A DNA stretch of 21,320 nt from a virus. The notes under the pieces are model-generated. The model did no database searches. It saw nothing but the letters and a program-made list of their open reading frames with translations, and was not told the origin of the DNA. Where the stretch lies: positions 1-21,320 of the IMG/VR virus record IMGVR_UViG_3300027849_000577, one strand, 5' to 3'. A program made the position numbers and the translations under genes. Shown in pieces: positions 1-7,224 of the stretch; the stretch's first letter is position 1; every line of letters starts with the position of its first letter.

Positions 1-1
1 A

Positions 2-418
2 ACATTCGGCAACGAAATAAGTTACGAGAAAAGACGAGACAAGGTTGTACAGTTCTTAGAGAATAGTACGATTGCTTTTCCATTGCCTGAGGCAAGTGTA
101 GATATATTAACTACAATGCTAGAAGGCCAGAACCCAAACGGTATGGACGCAACTAAAATACAAATGGTTGAAGGTCGTTTAGAAGATATCGGATTTAACA
201 AGCCTACAGCAACAACACTTGCACAGGCATTAATTAAGGTTGCACATCAGCAAGGTGTACACCCTATATCATACTTCGAACTAAATGAAAGTAGTATAAA
301 GTTAGCAGAAAACACATATAAAGCATTGAACACAATCAGACCAAAAGGCAATCTTGTTGGTTTAACAGTTGAGAAACAAAACAAATTCAGTAAAATTGCT
401 AATTTAATCAGGCCGTAA
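2..418 (+). CDS. 3' end of a probable virion structural protein (5' partial)
   Basis: The reading frame is open from the window edge, so the start lies upstream and at least 138 C-terminal residues are visible. A TTG at 83 lies inside the open frame and is not a convincing start. I do not recognise a named domain. The visible part is mostly helical and polar and ends in a basic tail (KIANLIRP). It sits 9 nt upstream of the head-completion gene gp4 on the same strand, so a neck, tail or head structural role is plausible from context only. The frame ends with TAA at 416-418. Confidence 0.75.
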   Translation, partial: TFGNEISYEKRRDKVVQFLENSTIAFPLPEASVDILTTMLEGQNPNGMDATKIQMVEGRLEDIGFNKPTATTLAQALIKVAHQQGVHPISYFELNESSIKLAENTYKALNTIRPKGNLVGLTVEKQNKFSKIANLIRP

Positions 419-427
419 GGACTTAGC

Positions 428-889
428 ATGGCGTCTAAATATTCCCAAGGAAAATACATTGTCGAGAATCCTAGTAAGTATATAGGATCAAAGGCACCCT
501 TTGCTCGTAGCAGTTGGGAAACGGCGTTTATGAGGTTCTGTGATAGCCATCCAAACATAATCAAGTGGGCAAGTGAGAACGTTAAGATACCTTATATGCA
601 TCCTTTCACAGGAAAGATAACTAACTATGTACCCGACTTTATGGTTCAATATGAAGATAAGAACGGTAAAACACGAGTAGAGTTAATCGAAGTTAAGCCT
701 AAAAGCCAAACTGTAATTGAAAATGCTAGAGGCAGGGGCGACAAGTTAGCAACACAAATTAATGCTGTAAAATGGGAAGCCGCCGCGGCATGGGCAAAAA
801 GTAAAGGTATACATTTTAAAGTTATTACTGAAGATCAGATATTTAACAAGCCTAAACGAACTACCAAACCAAGACGCAAAATGCGTTAA
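428..889 (+). CDS. 4: Head completion nuclease gp4 (TnsA-like endonuclease fold)
   Basis: The 153-residue product matches the size of T4 gp4 (about 150 residues), a head-completion protein acting on filled capsids before tail attachment. It shows a PD-(D/E)XK/TnsA-N-type nuclease core: Glu31 in the first helix, Asp70 in VPDFMV, and Glu88/Lys90 in IEVKPKS. The N-terminal GKYIVENPSKYIG is typical of the gp4 family. The C-terminus is strongly basic (KPKRTTKPRRKMR), consistent with DNA contact. The start is ATG at 428 with a purine-rich TAAGGA about 8 nt upstream. It lies between a probable structural gene and the small terminase, a normal place in marine T4-like genomes. Identification rests on the motifs and on length; nuclease activity is inferred. 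Confidence 0.85.
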   Translation: MASKYSQGKYIVENPSKYIGSKAPFARSSWETAFMRFCDSHPNIIKWASENVKIPYMHPFTGKITNYVPDFMVQYEDKNGKTRVELIEVKPKSQTVIENARGRGDKLATQINAVKWEAAAAWAKSKGIHFKVITEDQIFNKPKRTTKPRRKMR

Positions 890-894
890 CAACA

Positions 895-902
895 ACTAAA
901 TA
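895..902 (+). promoter_or_regulatory. Possible late promoter element before gp16
   Basis: ACTAAATA matches the T4 late -10 octamer TATAAATA at six of eight positions. Its last base lies 5 nt before the ATG at 908. With the usual T4 geometry (octamer at about -13 to -6) transcription would start on the A of the ATG, as also predicted for gp17. Two mismatches make this weak on its own. Confidence 0.3.
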
Positions 903-907
903 CTGTT

Positions 908-1396
908 ATGACAAAGAAACTTGAAGAAGAATTTAATTTACCATCTATAGAAGACGCATTAGCAACTGACGAAGTTGAAAAGTTTGATGTGCAACCTAAA
1001 CCTGAAATGTTTGAAATAGCTGAAGTTGAGAAAGCACTTAGTAATGCAGAAAAGATAGACCATGCACTACGAAATGTTGAAGGCTTGGACGACCATAACA
1101 TTGACATGGATAGTATTGCCCAACAAGCAACAGACAGTTTTCAGCAGTTAATGAATTTAGGCATGAATGTTAGTGATAGAGATGCAGGTAGTATATTTGA
1201 CAGTGCGTCTAAAATGTTAAACACAGCATTAACGGCAAAAGACAGTAAAATTAATTCAAAGTTAAAGCAAATTGATATGATGATTAAGAAAGCAAGATTG
1301 GATAACAATGCTGGAACAGGTTCTAGTAGTGATTCAAGCCCAGAACAAACGTTTGATAGAAACGAGTTGTTAAAGATTATCAATAATAAAGATTAA
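908..1396 (+). CDS. 16: Small terminase subunit gp16
   Basis: A 162-residue acidic, helix-rich protein, close to T4 gp16 (164 residues), the ring-forming small terminase that recognises DNA and regulates the gp17 packaging motor. The order matches gp16 proteins of marine T4-like phages: an acidic N-terminal segment, a central pair of long helices (about residues 40-130, including SIFDSASKMLNTALTAKD), then a Ser/Gly/Asp-rich linker and a short charged tail. There is no purine-rich ribosome-binding site before ATG 908 (context CTGTTATG). Its TAA overlaps the stop of a convergent minus-strand gene by 4 nt. Unlike T4, where genes 16 and 17 are adjacent, gp17 lies about 1.8 kb away. Other acidic helical phage proteins could look similar, so the call leans on length and context. 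Confidence 0.65.
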   Translation: MTKKLEEEFNLPSIEDALATDEVEKFDVQPKPEMFEIAEVEKALSNAEKIDHALRNVEGLDDHNIDMDSIAQQATDSFQQLMNLGMNVSDRDAGSIFDSASKMLNTALTAKDSKINSKLKQIDMMIKKARLDNNAGTGSSSDSSPEQTFDRNELLKIINNKD

Positions 1397-2007
1397 ATTC
1401 TCCAAGGTACTAGTTTAAACCTTTCTTTAGGCAATCCCAAAAACGTAGTAGTCCATGCACTTTGCCCAACAAAGTCTAAGTGAGCCCATTCATCCTTTCT
1501 AAGCAGTTTAGTTTTTGCAACATCGTTCCAGTCGTGTTCTTCGATTGCTAGTTCTATGGTCTCTTTCATTTCTAATACATTGCTTAAATTATGACAGTCC
1601 CATTCAAAGTGAAACAATTCCATACAGTTACTTTTTGAGTCAACATAATCTATACTAATGTCTATCCCCCACTTGGGTTTTAGGTTAATCATTTTATATA
1701 GTAGTGGCATACCTGGTGCCCAATGACTTAGTTGTTCCAATGCATACCCGTGATAACCTTTACGTTCATATAAGTCTGCATGATTAATATGAGCACCTGT
1801 TTTTATCTTATCGTTGATATACCAGTCTTGTTTTATATTGGCATTATATGTATTTGCGTCAGCATATTCTTGCTCAAGCAAACATAAGTCATATCCGCTT
1901 TGGTCGAACCGCTGTAGGGCATCTGCGTTGGGACAAACCATGTTTTCAATAGCCGCACCCCATGTGCCTTGTTGGTTAAATTTATTTTGAGTTAGTTTAA
2001 ACTGCAT
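1393..2007 (-). CDS. Conserved hypothetical protein of marine myoviruses, minus strand
   Basis: This 204-residue gene is the only convincing minus-strand gene in the window. The product is rich in Trp, Tyr and Asp, with blocks such as RFDQSGYDLCLLEQEYADA and LPKERFKLVPW that look like those in uncharacterised proteins of marine T4-like phages (memory-based, not searched). No signal peptide, membrane segment or catalytic motif is evident. The start is ATG at 2007-2005. There is no Shine-Dalgarno sequence, and a late-promoter octamer ends 8 nt upstream, so a nearly leaderless mRNA is predicted. The stop overlaps the gp16 stop by 4 nt. It separates the two terminase subunit genes. Function is unknown. 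Confidence 0.85.
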   Translation of the reverse strand: MQFKLTQNKFNQQGTWGAAIENMVCPNADALQRFDQSGYDLCLLEQEYADANTYNANIKQDWYINDKIKTGAHINHADLYERKGYHGYALEQLSHWAPGMPLLYKMINLKPKWGIDISIDYVDSKSNCMELFHFEWDCHNLSNVLEMKETIELAIEEHDWNDVAKTKLLRKDEWAHLDFVGQSAWTTTFLGLPKERFKLVPWRI

Positions 2008-2015
2008 ACTTTTAG

Positions 2016-2023
2016 TATTTATG
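2016..2023 (-). promoter_or_regulatory. Late promoter octamer CATAAATA for the minus-strand gene
   Basis: On the minus strand the sequence reads CATAAATA, one mismatch from the T4 late consensus TATAAATA. It abuts, and shares base 2023 with, a plus-strand GATAAATA, making a back-to-back divergent pair. By T4 geometry the start site would fall near 2010, only about 3 nt before the ATG at 2007. Confidence 0.55.
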
Positions 2024-2030
2024 ATAAATA
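2023..2030 (+). promoter_or_regulatory. Late promoter octamer GATAAATA
   Basis: GATAAATA is one mismatch from TATAAATA. It lies 22 nt upstream of ATG 2053, giving a predicted leader of about 17 nt that still contains the ribosome-binding site AACAGGAG (2036-2043). This is the ordinary late-gene arrangement, unlike its divergent partner. Confidence 0.6.
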
Positions 2031-2052
2031 AGTGTAACAGGAGTTTTAGACT

Positions 2053-2757
2053 ATGAGAGAACTAAAAGACATCATTTCTGAATCATTCAATAAAGAGTAC
2101 GGCTACAAAATTAAAGTTGCCAAAGATTGCTCTAGTGAAGATTTAGCAAAATTAGAAGCAATATTGTCAAAGTACAATGTTGTAAGTGCTACTCCTTGGA
2201 AGAGAGCACCTATTCAAGAGAACCCAATTGAGTTTTCAAGATTGAAAGGCGCACACTTTACAAGTGAAGTAAGTAGTACAGACGTTATATTGAAGTACCC
2301 AGTCAATGATAGAGTACTAGAAGTATACGTTGCGGTAAACTTAGGCGTAGACCATGAACGTGTGTTATGTTATGCTGTTAAAGATCCGCGTAAAGCAGAA
2401 TCGGAAATAGCCGCAGAAGTAGCGACTAGCGATGTAGACAGGCACGTCAACGAAGACGATGCAGAGTTAACAAAAGAAGAACAAGCACATTATGAAGCAG
2501 AAAACGTTGATGTCGATTTCAGTGAAGCATTGTTCGGTGAAGAGTACAATACAAAATTCCTAAAAGAGCTACAAAGAATTAAAGACGAGAAAGGTGCAGA
2601 TTACTTCCGTAACTATCCTACTAAGGATAACTTAATGGGTGAGAAGCATGCCGCAACAATGGACACATTGATGAACACTCCAAACATGGGTAAAGGCGCT
2701 GAATCAACAAAGCATGTACATGACGTAAGTCAAACTAGAGGCGCAAGAAGCTCGTGA
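2053..2757 (+). CDS. Hypothetical acidic protein, probable virion or head-associated
   Basis: A 234-residue protein of unknown function. The N-terminal 115 residues look like a compact alpha/beta domain (KIKVAKDCSSEDLAKLEAIL, then DVILKYPVND). The central part is very acidic (about 140-170), and the C-terminal 50 residues are polar, Asn/Thr/Lys-rich and probably disordered. No signal peptide or membrane segment. A clear AGGAG ribosome-binding site and late promoter precede it. Its stop TGA overlaps the GTG start of the next gene (GTGA), so the two are probably translationally coupled. Position between small and large terminase genes and the late promoter suggest a packaging or virion role, by context only. 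Confidence 0.8.
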   Translation: MRELKDIISESFNKEYGYKIKVAKDCSSEDLAKLEAILSKYNVVSATPWKRAPIQENPIEFSRLKGAHFTSEVSSTDVILKYPVNDRVLEVYVAVNLGVDHERVLCYAVKDPRKAESEIAAEVATSDVDRHVNEDDAELTKEEQAHYEAENVDVDFSEALFGEEYNTKFLKELQRIKDEKGADYFRNYPTKDNLMGEKHAATMDTLMNTPNMGKGAESTKHVHDVSQTRGARSS

Positions 2758-3152
2758 ACGACATAGATCTTAATAAGAAGCTATTGGAAGCATGTGAAGC
2801 AGGTGTTCCAAACGACACTGCTGAAAGTCACTCTTACAAAAAGAACTTCAGTACACGAACAGGCTCGGTAACTATTGATGCACATTCTGATTCAGTTGAC
2901 GAACTTAAAATGTTATTACAAAAAGTTGGTATTACATTACCCGGTGGTGAACCAGCGGCGACTCAAATGCATTACGCAGATCCAATTGAGCATGACCATG
3001 CTGAAGAGCCAATGCAAGTTGTTAGTGTTGATGTAGACGATGAACAAGAAGAACCTGTAAATCCATACAACAGCGGCACACCAGATAAGCAAGTTTTAAC
3101 CAACATCATTAGAGATAAACTTAAAGCATATCTCATGAACGGTTCTAAATAA
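2754..3152 (+). CDS. Hypothetical acidic protein, GTG start
   Basis: A 132-residue protein starting with GTG at 2754, overlapping the preceding TGA by 3 nt. The centre is markedly acidic and His/Asp/Glu-rich (about residues 75-105). The stretch DAHSDSVDELKMLLQKVGI at about 43-61 looks like a helix following a short strand. The C-terminus ends in a predicted helix (VLTNIIRDKLKAYLMNG). No recognisable domain. It is probably co-expressed with the upstream 234-residue gene and placed just before gp17, so it may belong to the head or packaging set. The alternative ATG-initiated forms would truncate the protein heavily and break the coupling. Confidence 0.75.
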   Translation: MNDIDLNKKLLEACEAGVPNDTAESHSYKKNFSTRTGSVTIDAHSDSVDELKMLLQKVGITLPGGEPAATQMHYADPIEHDHAEEPMQVVSVDVDDEQEEPVNPYNSGTPDKQVLTNIIRDKLKAYLMNGSK

Positions 3153-3175
3153 CAACAATCCCCCACATAAATCTA

Positions 3176-3183
3176 CATAAATA
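3176..3183 (+). promoter_or_regulatory. Late promoter octamer CATAAATA before gp17
   Basis: CATAAATA at 3176-3183 is one mismatch from TATAAATA. A partial copy (CATAAATC) lies 10 nt upstream at 3166-3173. The octamer ends 5 nt before ATG 3189, so with T4 geometry the transcript would start at the A of the start codon. No Shine-Dalgarno sequence precedes the ATG. Confidence 0.6.
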
Positions 3184-3188
3184 ACTGT

Positions 3189-4802
3189 ATGCCAAAAGGA
3201 ACAGTAGGTACAGAGCTTGTAAAAGGCGCATACGATAGAGTTAGTTATGACGCAACAATGCTGAAAGAATTTCAGGAATGTTGTGACCATGATACTGGCC
3301 CATCATTCTTTATGAATAACTTTGTAAAGATTCAACATCCTACAAAGGGCGGTATATCATTTACCCCGTTTGATTATCAAGACGACCTTATTGAAAACTA
3401 CAATACATATAGATACAGTATTAACATGCTGGGCAGACAGATGGGTAAGACCACTGTTGCCGCAGGCTATCTTTTGTGGTTTGCTATGTTCAGACCAGAC
3501 AGTACAATACTAGTTGCGGCCCACAAGGCGGCAGGCGCAATGGAAATTATGCAACGTATACGATATGCATACGAAAGTGTACCTGATCATATTAGGGCTG
3601 GTGTAACTGAATATAACAAAATGAGCATAACGTTTGATAACGGAAGTAGAATTGTAGCAAGTACTACAACTGAGAATACTGGACGTGGTATGTCGTTAAC
3701 ATTAGTTTACTTAGATGAGTTTGCATTTGTACCTCCACGTATTGCCGCAGAATTTTGGACAGCACTATCTCCGACACTTAGTACAGGCGGTAAGTGTATT
3801 GTAACTAGCACACCTAACAGTGACGAAGACACGTTTGCTAGTATTTGGCACCAGTCACAGAAAACAATTGATGAGTATGGCAATGAACTAGAATTAGGTA
3901 TTAATGGTTTTAAAGGCTACATGGCTACTTGGGACCAACATCCTGATAGAGACCAAGAATGGGCAGACGCAGAAACTAGCAGAATTGGTGAAGAACGATT
4001 TAGGCGTGAGCATGAATGTGAATTTATTATATATAATGAAACACTCATTAATCCACTTTGCTTGGCTGACATGACTCACGTAGATACTCTGTATAGAACA
4101 GGACAAGTTCGTTGGTATGCTAGGCCCAAGAAAGGCAGTATGTATATTGTTACACTTGACCCTAGTGCAGGCACAGGTGGTGACAATGCCGCGATACAAG
4201 TTTTAGAGTTACCTGCAATGGCGCAAGTTGCCGAATGGTGTCATAACAAAACACCTGTTGAAGATCAAGTTAGAACTATGCGACAAGTACTACAAGAGAT
4301 TGATACATACGAGCCTAGTGATATTTACTGGACTGTAGAGAATAATACAATCGGTGAAGCGGCACTTGTGGTTATTAGAGACACTGGAGAAGAGAACTTC
4401 CCAGGACAAATGCTACACGATCCTGTTAAGGCACAAGGTAAACGTGGACGCAAAGGTTTCCATACTAGTGCTAAAACAAAAATTGAAGGGTGTATTACAC
4501 TTAAACGTTTTATAGAACAAGATAAACTAAAAGTCTACAGTAAGGCATTTTTGCGAGAACTTAAATGTTTCGTTGCTAAAGGTTCAAGTTTCGGCGCACA
4601 GTCAGGTGAAACAGATGACTTGGTAATGAGTATGCTTATTGCTGTACGCATGATTACATATATTGCATCATTCGAAGATGCAGTTTATGAGGCAGTGAAT
4701 CAAAACATCAAAGGGATAGAAGAGAAAGGCTATGCTGACGATGACGATGAAACACATCCATACGATGAGTATGACGAGCCCATGCCAATTGGGCTACTTT
4801 GA
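3189..4802 (+). CDS. 17: Terminase large subunit gp17 (packaging ATPase-nuclease)
   Basis: A 537-residue motor protein that translocates DNA into the prohead and cuts concatemers. The N-terminal ATPase shows an adenine-binding Q-type motif near FDYQDDL (61-67), a Walker A LGRQMGKTT (81-89), Walker B TLVYLDE (171-177, with catalytic Glu177) and coupling motif TSTPN (206-210). The C-terminal RNase H-like nuclease has the acidic triad Asp324 (TLDPS), Glu384 (TVENN) and Asp476/477 (ETDDLVMS), matching the T4 gp17 arrangement. T4 gp17 is about 610 residues, so this is a shorter marine version. The C-terminus is very acidic. No ribosome-binding site precedes ATG 3189, and a late promoter lies immediately upstream. 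Confidence 0.97.
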   Translation: MPKGTVGTELVKGAYDRVSYDATMLKEFQECCDHDTGPSFFMNNFVKIQHPTKGGISFTPFDYQDDLIENYNTYRYSINMLGRQMGKTTVAAGYLLWFAMFRPDSTILVAAHKAAGAMEIMQRIRYAYESVPDHIRAGVTEYNKMSITFDNGSRIVASTTTENTGRGMSLTLVYLDEFAFVPPRIAAEFWTALSPTLSTGGKCIVTSTPNSDEDTFASIWHQSQKTIDEYGNELELGINGFKGYMATWDQHPDRDQEWADAETSRIGEERFRREHECEFIIYNETLINPLCLADMTHVDTLYRTGQVRWYARPKKGSMYIVTLDPSAGTGGDNAAIQVLELPAMAQVAEWCHNKTPVEDQVRTMRQVLQEIDTYEPSDIYWTVENNTIGEAALVVIRDTGEENFPGQMLHDPVKAQGKRGRKGFHTSAKTKIEGCITLKRFIEQDKLKVYSKAFLRELKCFVAKGSSFGAQSGETDDLVMSMLIAVRMITYIASFEDAVYEAVNQNIKGIEEKGYADDDDETHPYDEYDEPMPIGLL

Positions 4803-4825
4803 TAAATACAAGTAGGAGATAAATA
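4801..4825 (+). promoter_or_regulatory. Two GATAAATA octamers around a ribosome-binding site
   Basis: GATAAATA occurs at 4801-4808, overlapping the gp17 stop codon, and again at 4818-4825. Between them lies the ribosome-binding site TAGGAG. From the first octamer the predicted start (about 4814) leaves a 14-nt leader with a Shine-Dalgarno. The second would start inside the coding region, so the first is the likelier promoter. Confidence 0.55.
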
Positions 4826-4827
4826 AT

Positions 4828-6096
4828 ATGGCAATAAGTGTAAAAACAGTTGCAGACAGAGTCTTTAACTTACTCAAAGGATATGGCTACGAAGTAGATA
4901 CTTTTGATAAGGACGGTGAGACAGTCGGTGACCCAGCAGACGCAATTAGGTTCTTTGTAGAGACACCTAACTTACTTGTAACATTAAATGTAGCAAGTGA
5001 AGAGATACGTTTTAGTGCTTCAGAGAATACTGATGAAACAGATACTCTAAGAAAGCAGTTAGGCGGCATTGCAAGAAAACACTTAATGACAATGGATTAT
5101 AGATTATTTGGAAAATCATTAAAACCAGCCAGTGAAACAATAAACATTAAAAAAGAGAAAGATATGGAAAGCGTACAAGAAGCAAGTTTAGGTTCATCAT
5201 ATGGATCAGCAAAAACAAGTTACCAACCTTTGGACACAGTTAAGTTAGTAGTAAAACATACTAAAGCTGTAAACGAAGAATCACGTGGCGCTAGAAGTAG
5301 GAATATTAGTAAGATATTCATTCAAGCAAACGAAGAACGTTTCCTTTTCCCTAGTAAGAACTTGCAGGGTGCAAGAGCAATGGCAAGACACATTTACAAT
5401 GGCGGCACAATGCATGACTCAGTTGGCGAAAGCATTGTAAGTATGTGCGGTGATTTAAAAACATTAAAAGAATTTGTTAACTATGTATCTAAGCAAGGAC
5501 TCATTAACGAATCAAACGAAGAATACGTTAGTGTTGCTAGAGAACATATTGAAGGTATCAAGAATACATTCAAGAAAATAGCAGGACCTTCCTCATACAG
5601 TAAGACAGTTGAGAGTTTAAGCGAATACGAAAACATTGAAATGGTTAACGAAGTAAACTTAGAAGATCACTTCACTGAAACACACTTTGACAACAAAGTG
5701 GGTAATGCACATGAAACACTTTCTAAGTTAGTAAACAAAAAGACAGCATTTGAAAGTTACATTATGAATGCAATTGAAAGCACAGACTTTAGTGGCGCAA
5801 AAGAACTTATATCAGAAGATCCGATGGAGTTCTCAAATCCACATGCTAAGTTAGGATATCAAGTTAGCCAGTTAAGCAACTCAGTTGGTGATAGTAAACT
5901 TGCTAATTACTTAGGTGGGATTGGTAACAAATTAACAGGCGGCGGCAATTTAGATGCAATGGAGTACAGAGCAGTTAAGGCTTCGTTACTTTCAGCACAA
6001 CAGCCACAGCAAGCGACAATGTCACAAGGCATCGTTGAAAGCGAAAACAAGAAATACCAAAAATTTATTGAGAGTTTCGAAATATTCAATAAATAG
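4828..6096 (+). CDS. Probable virion protein downstream of gp17
   Basis: A 422-residue protein of unknown function. The first 100 residues (VADRVFNLLKGYGYEV, DPADAIRFFVETPNLLV, LTVNV-type strands, RKHLMTMDYRLFGKSLKP) resemble an N-terminal domain I recall in many large myovirus structural proteins of unassigned role (not searched). The remainder is long, mostly helical, Ser/Asn/Glu-rich, without membrane segments. The C-terminus ends KYQKFIESFEIFNK. It has a late promoter and AGGAG site, is the last gene of the packaging block, and ends at an early promoter region. A head or portal-vertex-associated role is inferred from context only. Confidence 0.8.
   Translation: MAISVKTVADRVFNLLKGYGYEVDTFDKDGETVGDPADAIRFFVETPNLLVTLNVASEEIRFSASENTDETDTLRKQLGGIARKHLMTMDYRLFGKSLKPASETINIKKEKDMESVQEASLGSSYGSAKTSYQPLDTVKLVVKHTKAVNEESRGARSRNISKIFIQANEERFLFPSKNLQGARAMARHIYNGGTMHDSVGESIVSMCGDLKTLKEFVNYVSKQGLINESNEEYVSVAREHIEGIKNTFKKIAGPSSYSKTVESLSEYENIEMVNEVNLEDHFTETHFDNKVGNAHETLSKLVNKKTAFESYIMNAIESTDFSGAKELISEDPMEFSNPHAKLGYQVSQLSNSVGDSKLANYLGGIGNKLTGGGNLDAMEYRAVKASLLSAQQPQQATMSQGIVESENKKYQKFIESFEIFNK
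6088..6095 (+). promoter_or_regulatory. AATAAATA octamer at the end of the 422-residue gene
   Basis: AATAAATA overlaps the last codons and stop of the upstream gene. It could give late transcription of gp32 in addition to the sigma-70-type promoter 50 nt downstream. It lies in AT-rich sequence and could be chance. Confidence 0.3.
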
Positions 6097-6140
6097 TAGT
6101 ACAGGAAAGAAAACTATTTGTCAGCAATAGTATAAAAAGG

Positions 6141-6169
6141 TTGACAACATGGCAGATATACATTATAAT
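6141..6169 (+). promoter_or_regulatory. Consensus early/middle promoter for gp32
   Basis: TTGACA (6141-6146), a 17-nt spacer and TATAAT (6164-6169): a perfect sigma-70 consensus, preceded by AAAAAGG as in other promoters of the window. Expected start is near 6176, leaving a leader of about 60 nt that holds a hairpin and the ribosome-binding site. Confidence 0.9.
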
Positions 6170-6179
6170 AAGCAACAGT

Positions 6180-6203
6180 TAGTACACAAACCCCAAAGTA
6201 CTA
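6180..6203 (+). promoter_or_regulatory. Hairpin near the 5' end of the gp32 leader
   Basis: TAGTAC (6180-6185) pairs with GTACTA (6198-6203) around a 12-nt loop containing CCCC. T4 gene 32 mRNA carries a leader pseudoknot used in autogenous repression. This hairpin lies in the comparable part of the leader, but I cannot show a pseudoknot partner. Confidence 0.4.
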
Positions 6204-6236
6204 GCGAACATGGCACATATAAGGAGAAAAATTATC

Positions 6237-7214
6237 ATGGCAAATTTAGCAGAAATTAGAGCAAAACTATCCGCAATGGAATCGAAAGGTTCTGGCAACA
6301 AGCAACAATCGGGCGGCGACAACGCCATTTATCCACACTGGAATATCGACGAAGGAACATCAGCTGTTCTCAGGTTTCTACCTGACGCAGATGTAGACAA
6401 TACGTTCTTTTGGCAAGAAAGACAAATGATTCGTTTGACTTTCCCAGGTGTAAAAGGTGGAGAGATGAAGCCTGTAACAGTACAAGTACCTTGTGCAGAA
6501 ATGTATGGAGACACTTGTCCAGTATTAACTGAGGTACGTCCTTGGTTTAAAGATCCAAGTCTAGAAGACATGGGCAGAAAGTATTGGAAAAAGCGTTCAT
6601 ATATCTTCCAAGGATATGTAACTGAAAACCCACTAAGCGAAACGGCACCTGAGAATCCAATCAGACGTTTTGTTATATCACCTCAAATCTTTAACATTAT
6701 TAAGTCGGCACTTATGGATCCAGATATGGAAAACATGCCTACTGACTATATGAATGGTACAGATTTCAGAGTAATGAAAACAACTAAAGGTCAATATGCA
6801 GACTACAGTACATCAAAATGGTCTCGTAAAGAACGTGCATTAGATGAAACTGAACTTGCATCTATTGATACAAATGGTCTTCACAACCTTGCAGACTTCT
6901 TACCTAAGCGTCCAGGTGCAGATGAAATTAACGCAATTAGCGAAATGTTTCAAGCATCAGTTGACGGTGAATTGTATGATGTCGAAAGATGGGGTAACTT
7001 CTACAAGCCTTATGGCGTAGATGTTCCTGCAACTGCAACACAGTCTACTACAGCACCAGTGCAAACTGCGGCTCCAGTAGCGGCTCCAGTAGCGGCTCCA
7101 GTAGCGGCTCCAGTAGCAGAAGCGGCTCCAGTTGCTCCGGCTCCAGTAGCGGCAGAAGGCGATGCGAAACCTAGTGCAGATGACATTCTGAACATGATTA
7201 GAAACCGTTCTTAA
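6237..7214 (+). CDS. 32: Single-stranded DNA-binding protein gp32
   Basis: A 325-residue gp32 that coats single-stranded DNA and organises replication and recombination with UvsX/UvsY. The start at ATG 6237 is chosen because AAGGAG lies 10 nt upstream; the in-frame ATG at 6210 has no such site. Marine gp32 features are seen: N-terminal cooperative region (1-25), then the aromatic OB core (SAVLRFLPD, FFWQERQMIRL, GRKYWKKRSYIFQGYV). The Cys region VPCAEMYGDTCPVL keeps only Cys86 and Cys94; the fourth T4-type zinc ligand is Leu97 and no equivalent His is apparent. A hinge of AAPV repeats (about 278-305) separates the core from the tail SADDILNMIRNRS. It is followed 10 nt later by uvsX. Confidence 0.95.
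   Translation: MANLAEIRAKLSAMESKGSGNKQQSGGDNAIYPHWNIDEGTSAVLRFLPDADVDNTFFWQERQMIRLTFPGVKGGEMKPVTVQVPCAEMYGDTCPVLTEVRPWFKDPSLEDMGRKYWKKRSYIFQGYVTENPLSETAPENPIRRFVISPQIFNIIKSALMDPDMENMPTDYMNGTDFRVMKTTKGQYADYSTSKWSRKERALDETELASIDTNGLHNLADFLPKRPGADEINAISEMFQASVDGELYDVERWGNFYKPYGVDVPATATQSTTAPVQTAAPVAAPVAAPVAAPVAEAAPVAPAPVAAEGDAKPSADDILNMIRNRS
7068..7115 (+). repeat. Four perfect tandem copies of a 12-bp repeat in gp32
   Basis: GCGGCTCCAGTA is repeated four times without mismatch, in frame, encoding AAPV units. After a 6-bp interruption a fifth copy follows with one change (7122-7133), then a partial copy near 7140-7151. The unit length keeps the frame, so copy-number change would only alter the length of the gp32 hinge. 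Confidence 0.95.
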
Positions 7215-7224
7215 GGAGACTACC

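Noticed and set aside
1393-2007. Homing endonuclease between the terminase genes
   Set aside because: The inserted minus-strand gene shows no GIY-YIG, HNH or LAGLIDADG motif, and the terminase genes are not interrupted.
6210-6236. Upstream ATG extending gp32 by nine residues
   Set aside because: The extension covers the AAGGAG ribosome-binding site of ATG 6237, and its own ATG has no such site.
6149-6259. Short frame from an ATG in the gp32 promoter spacer
   Set aside because: It begins upstream of the predicted transcription start, between the -35 and -10 elements, so it would not be in the mRNA.
7068-7115. CRISPR-like tandem repeats
   Set aside because: The units are contiguous, in frame and without spacers, so they are a coding microsatellite.
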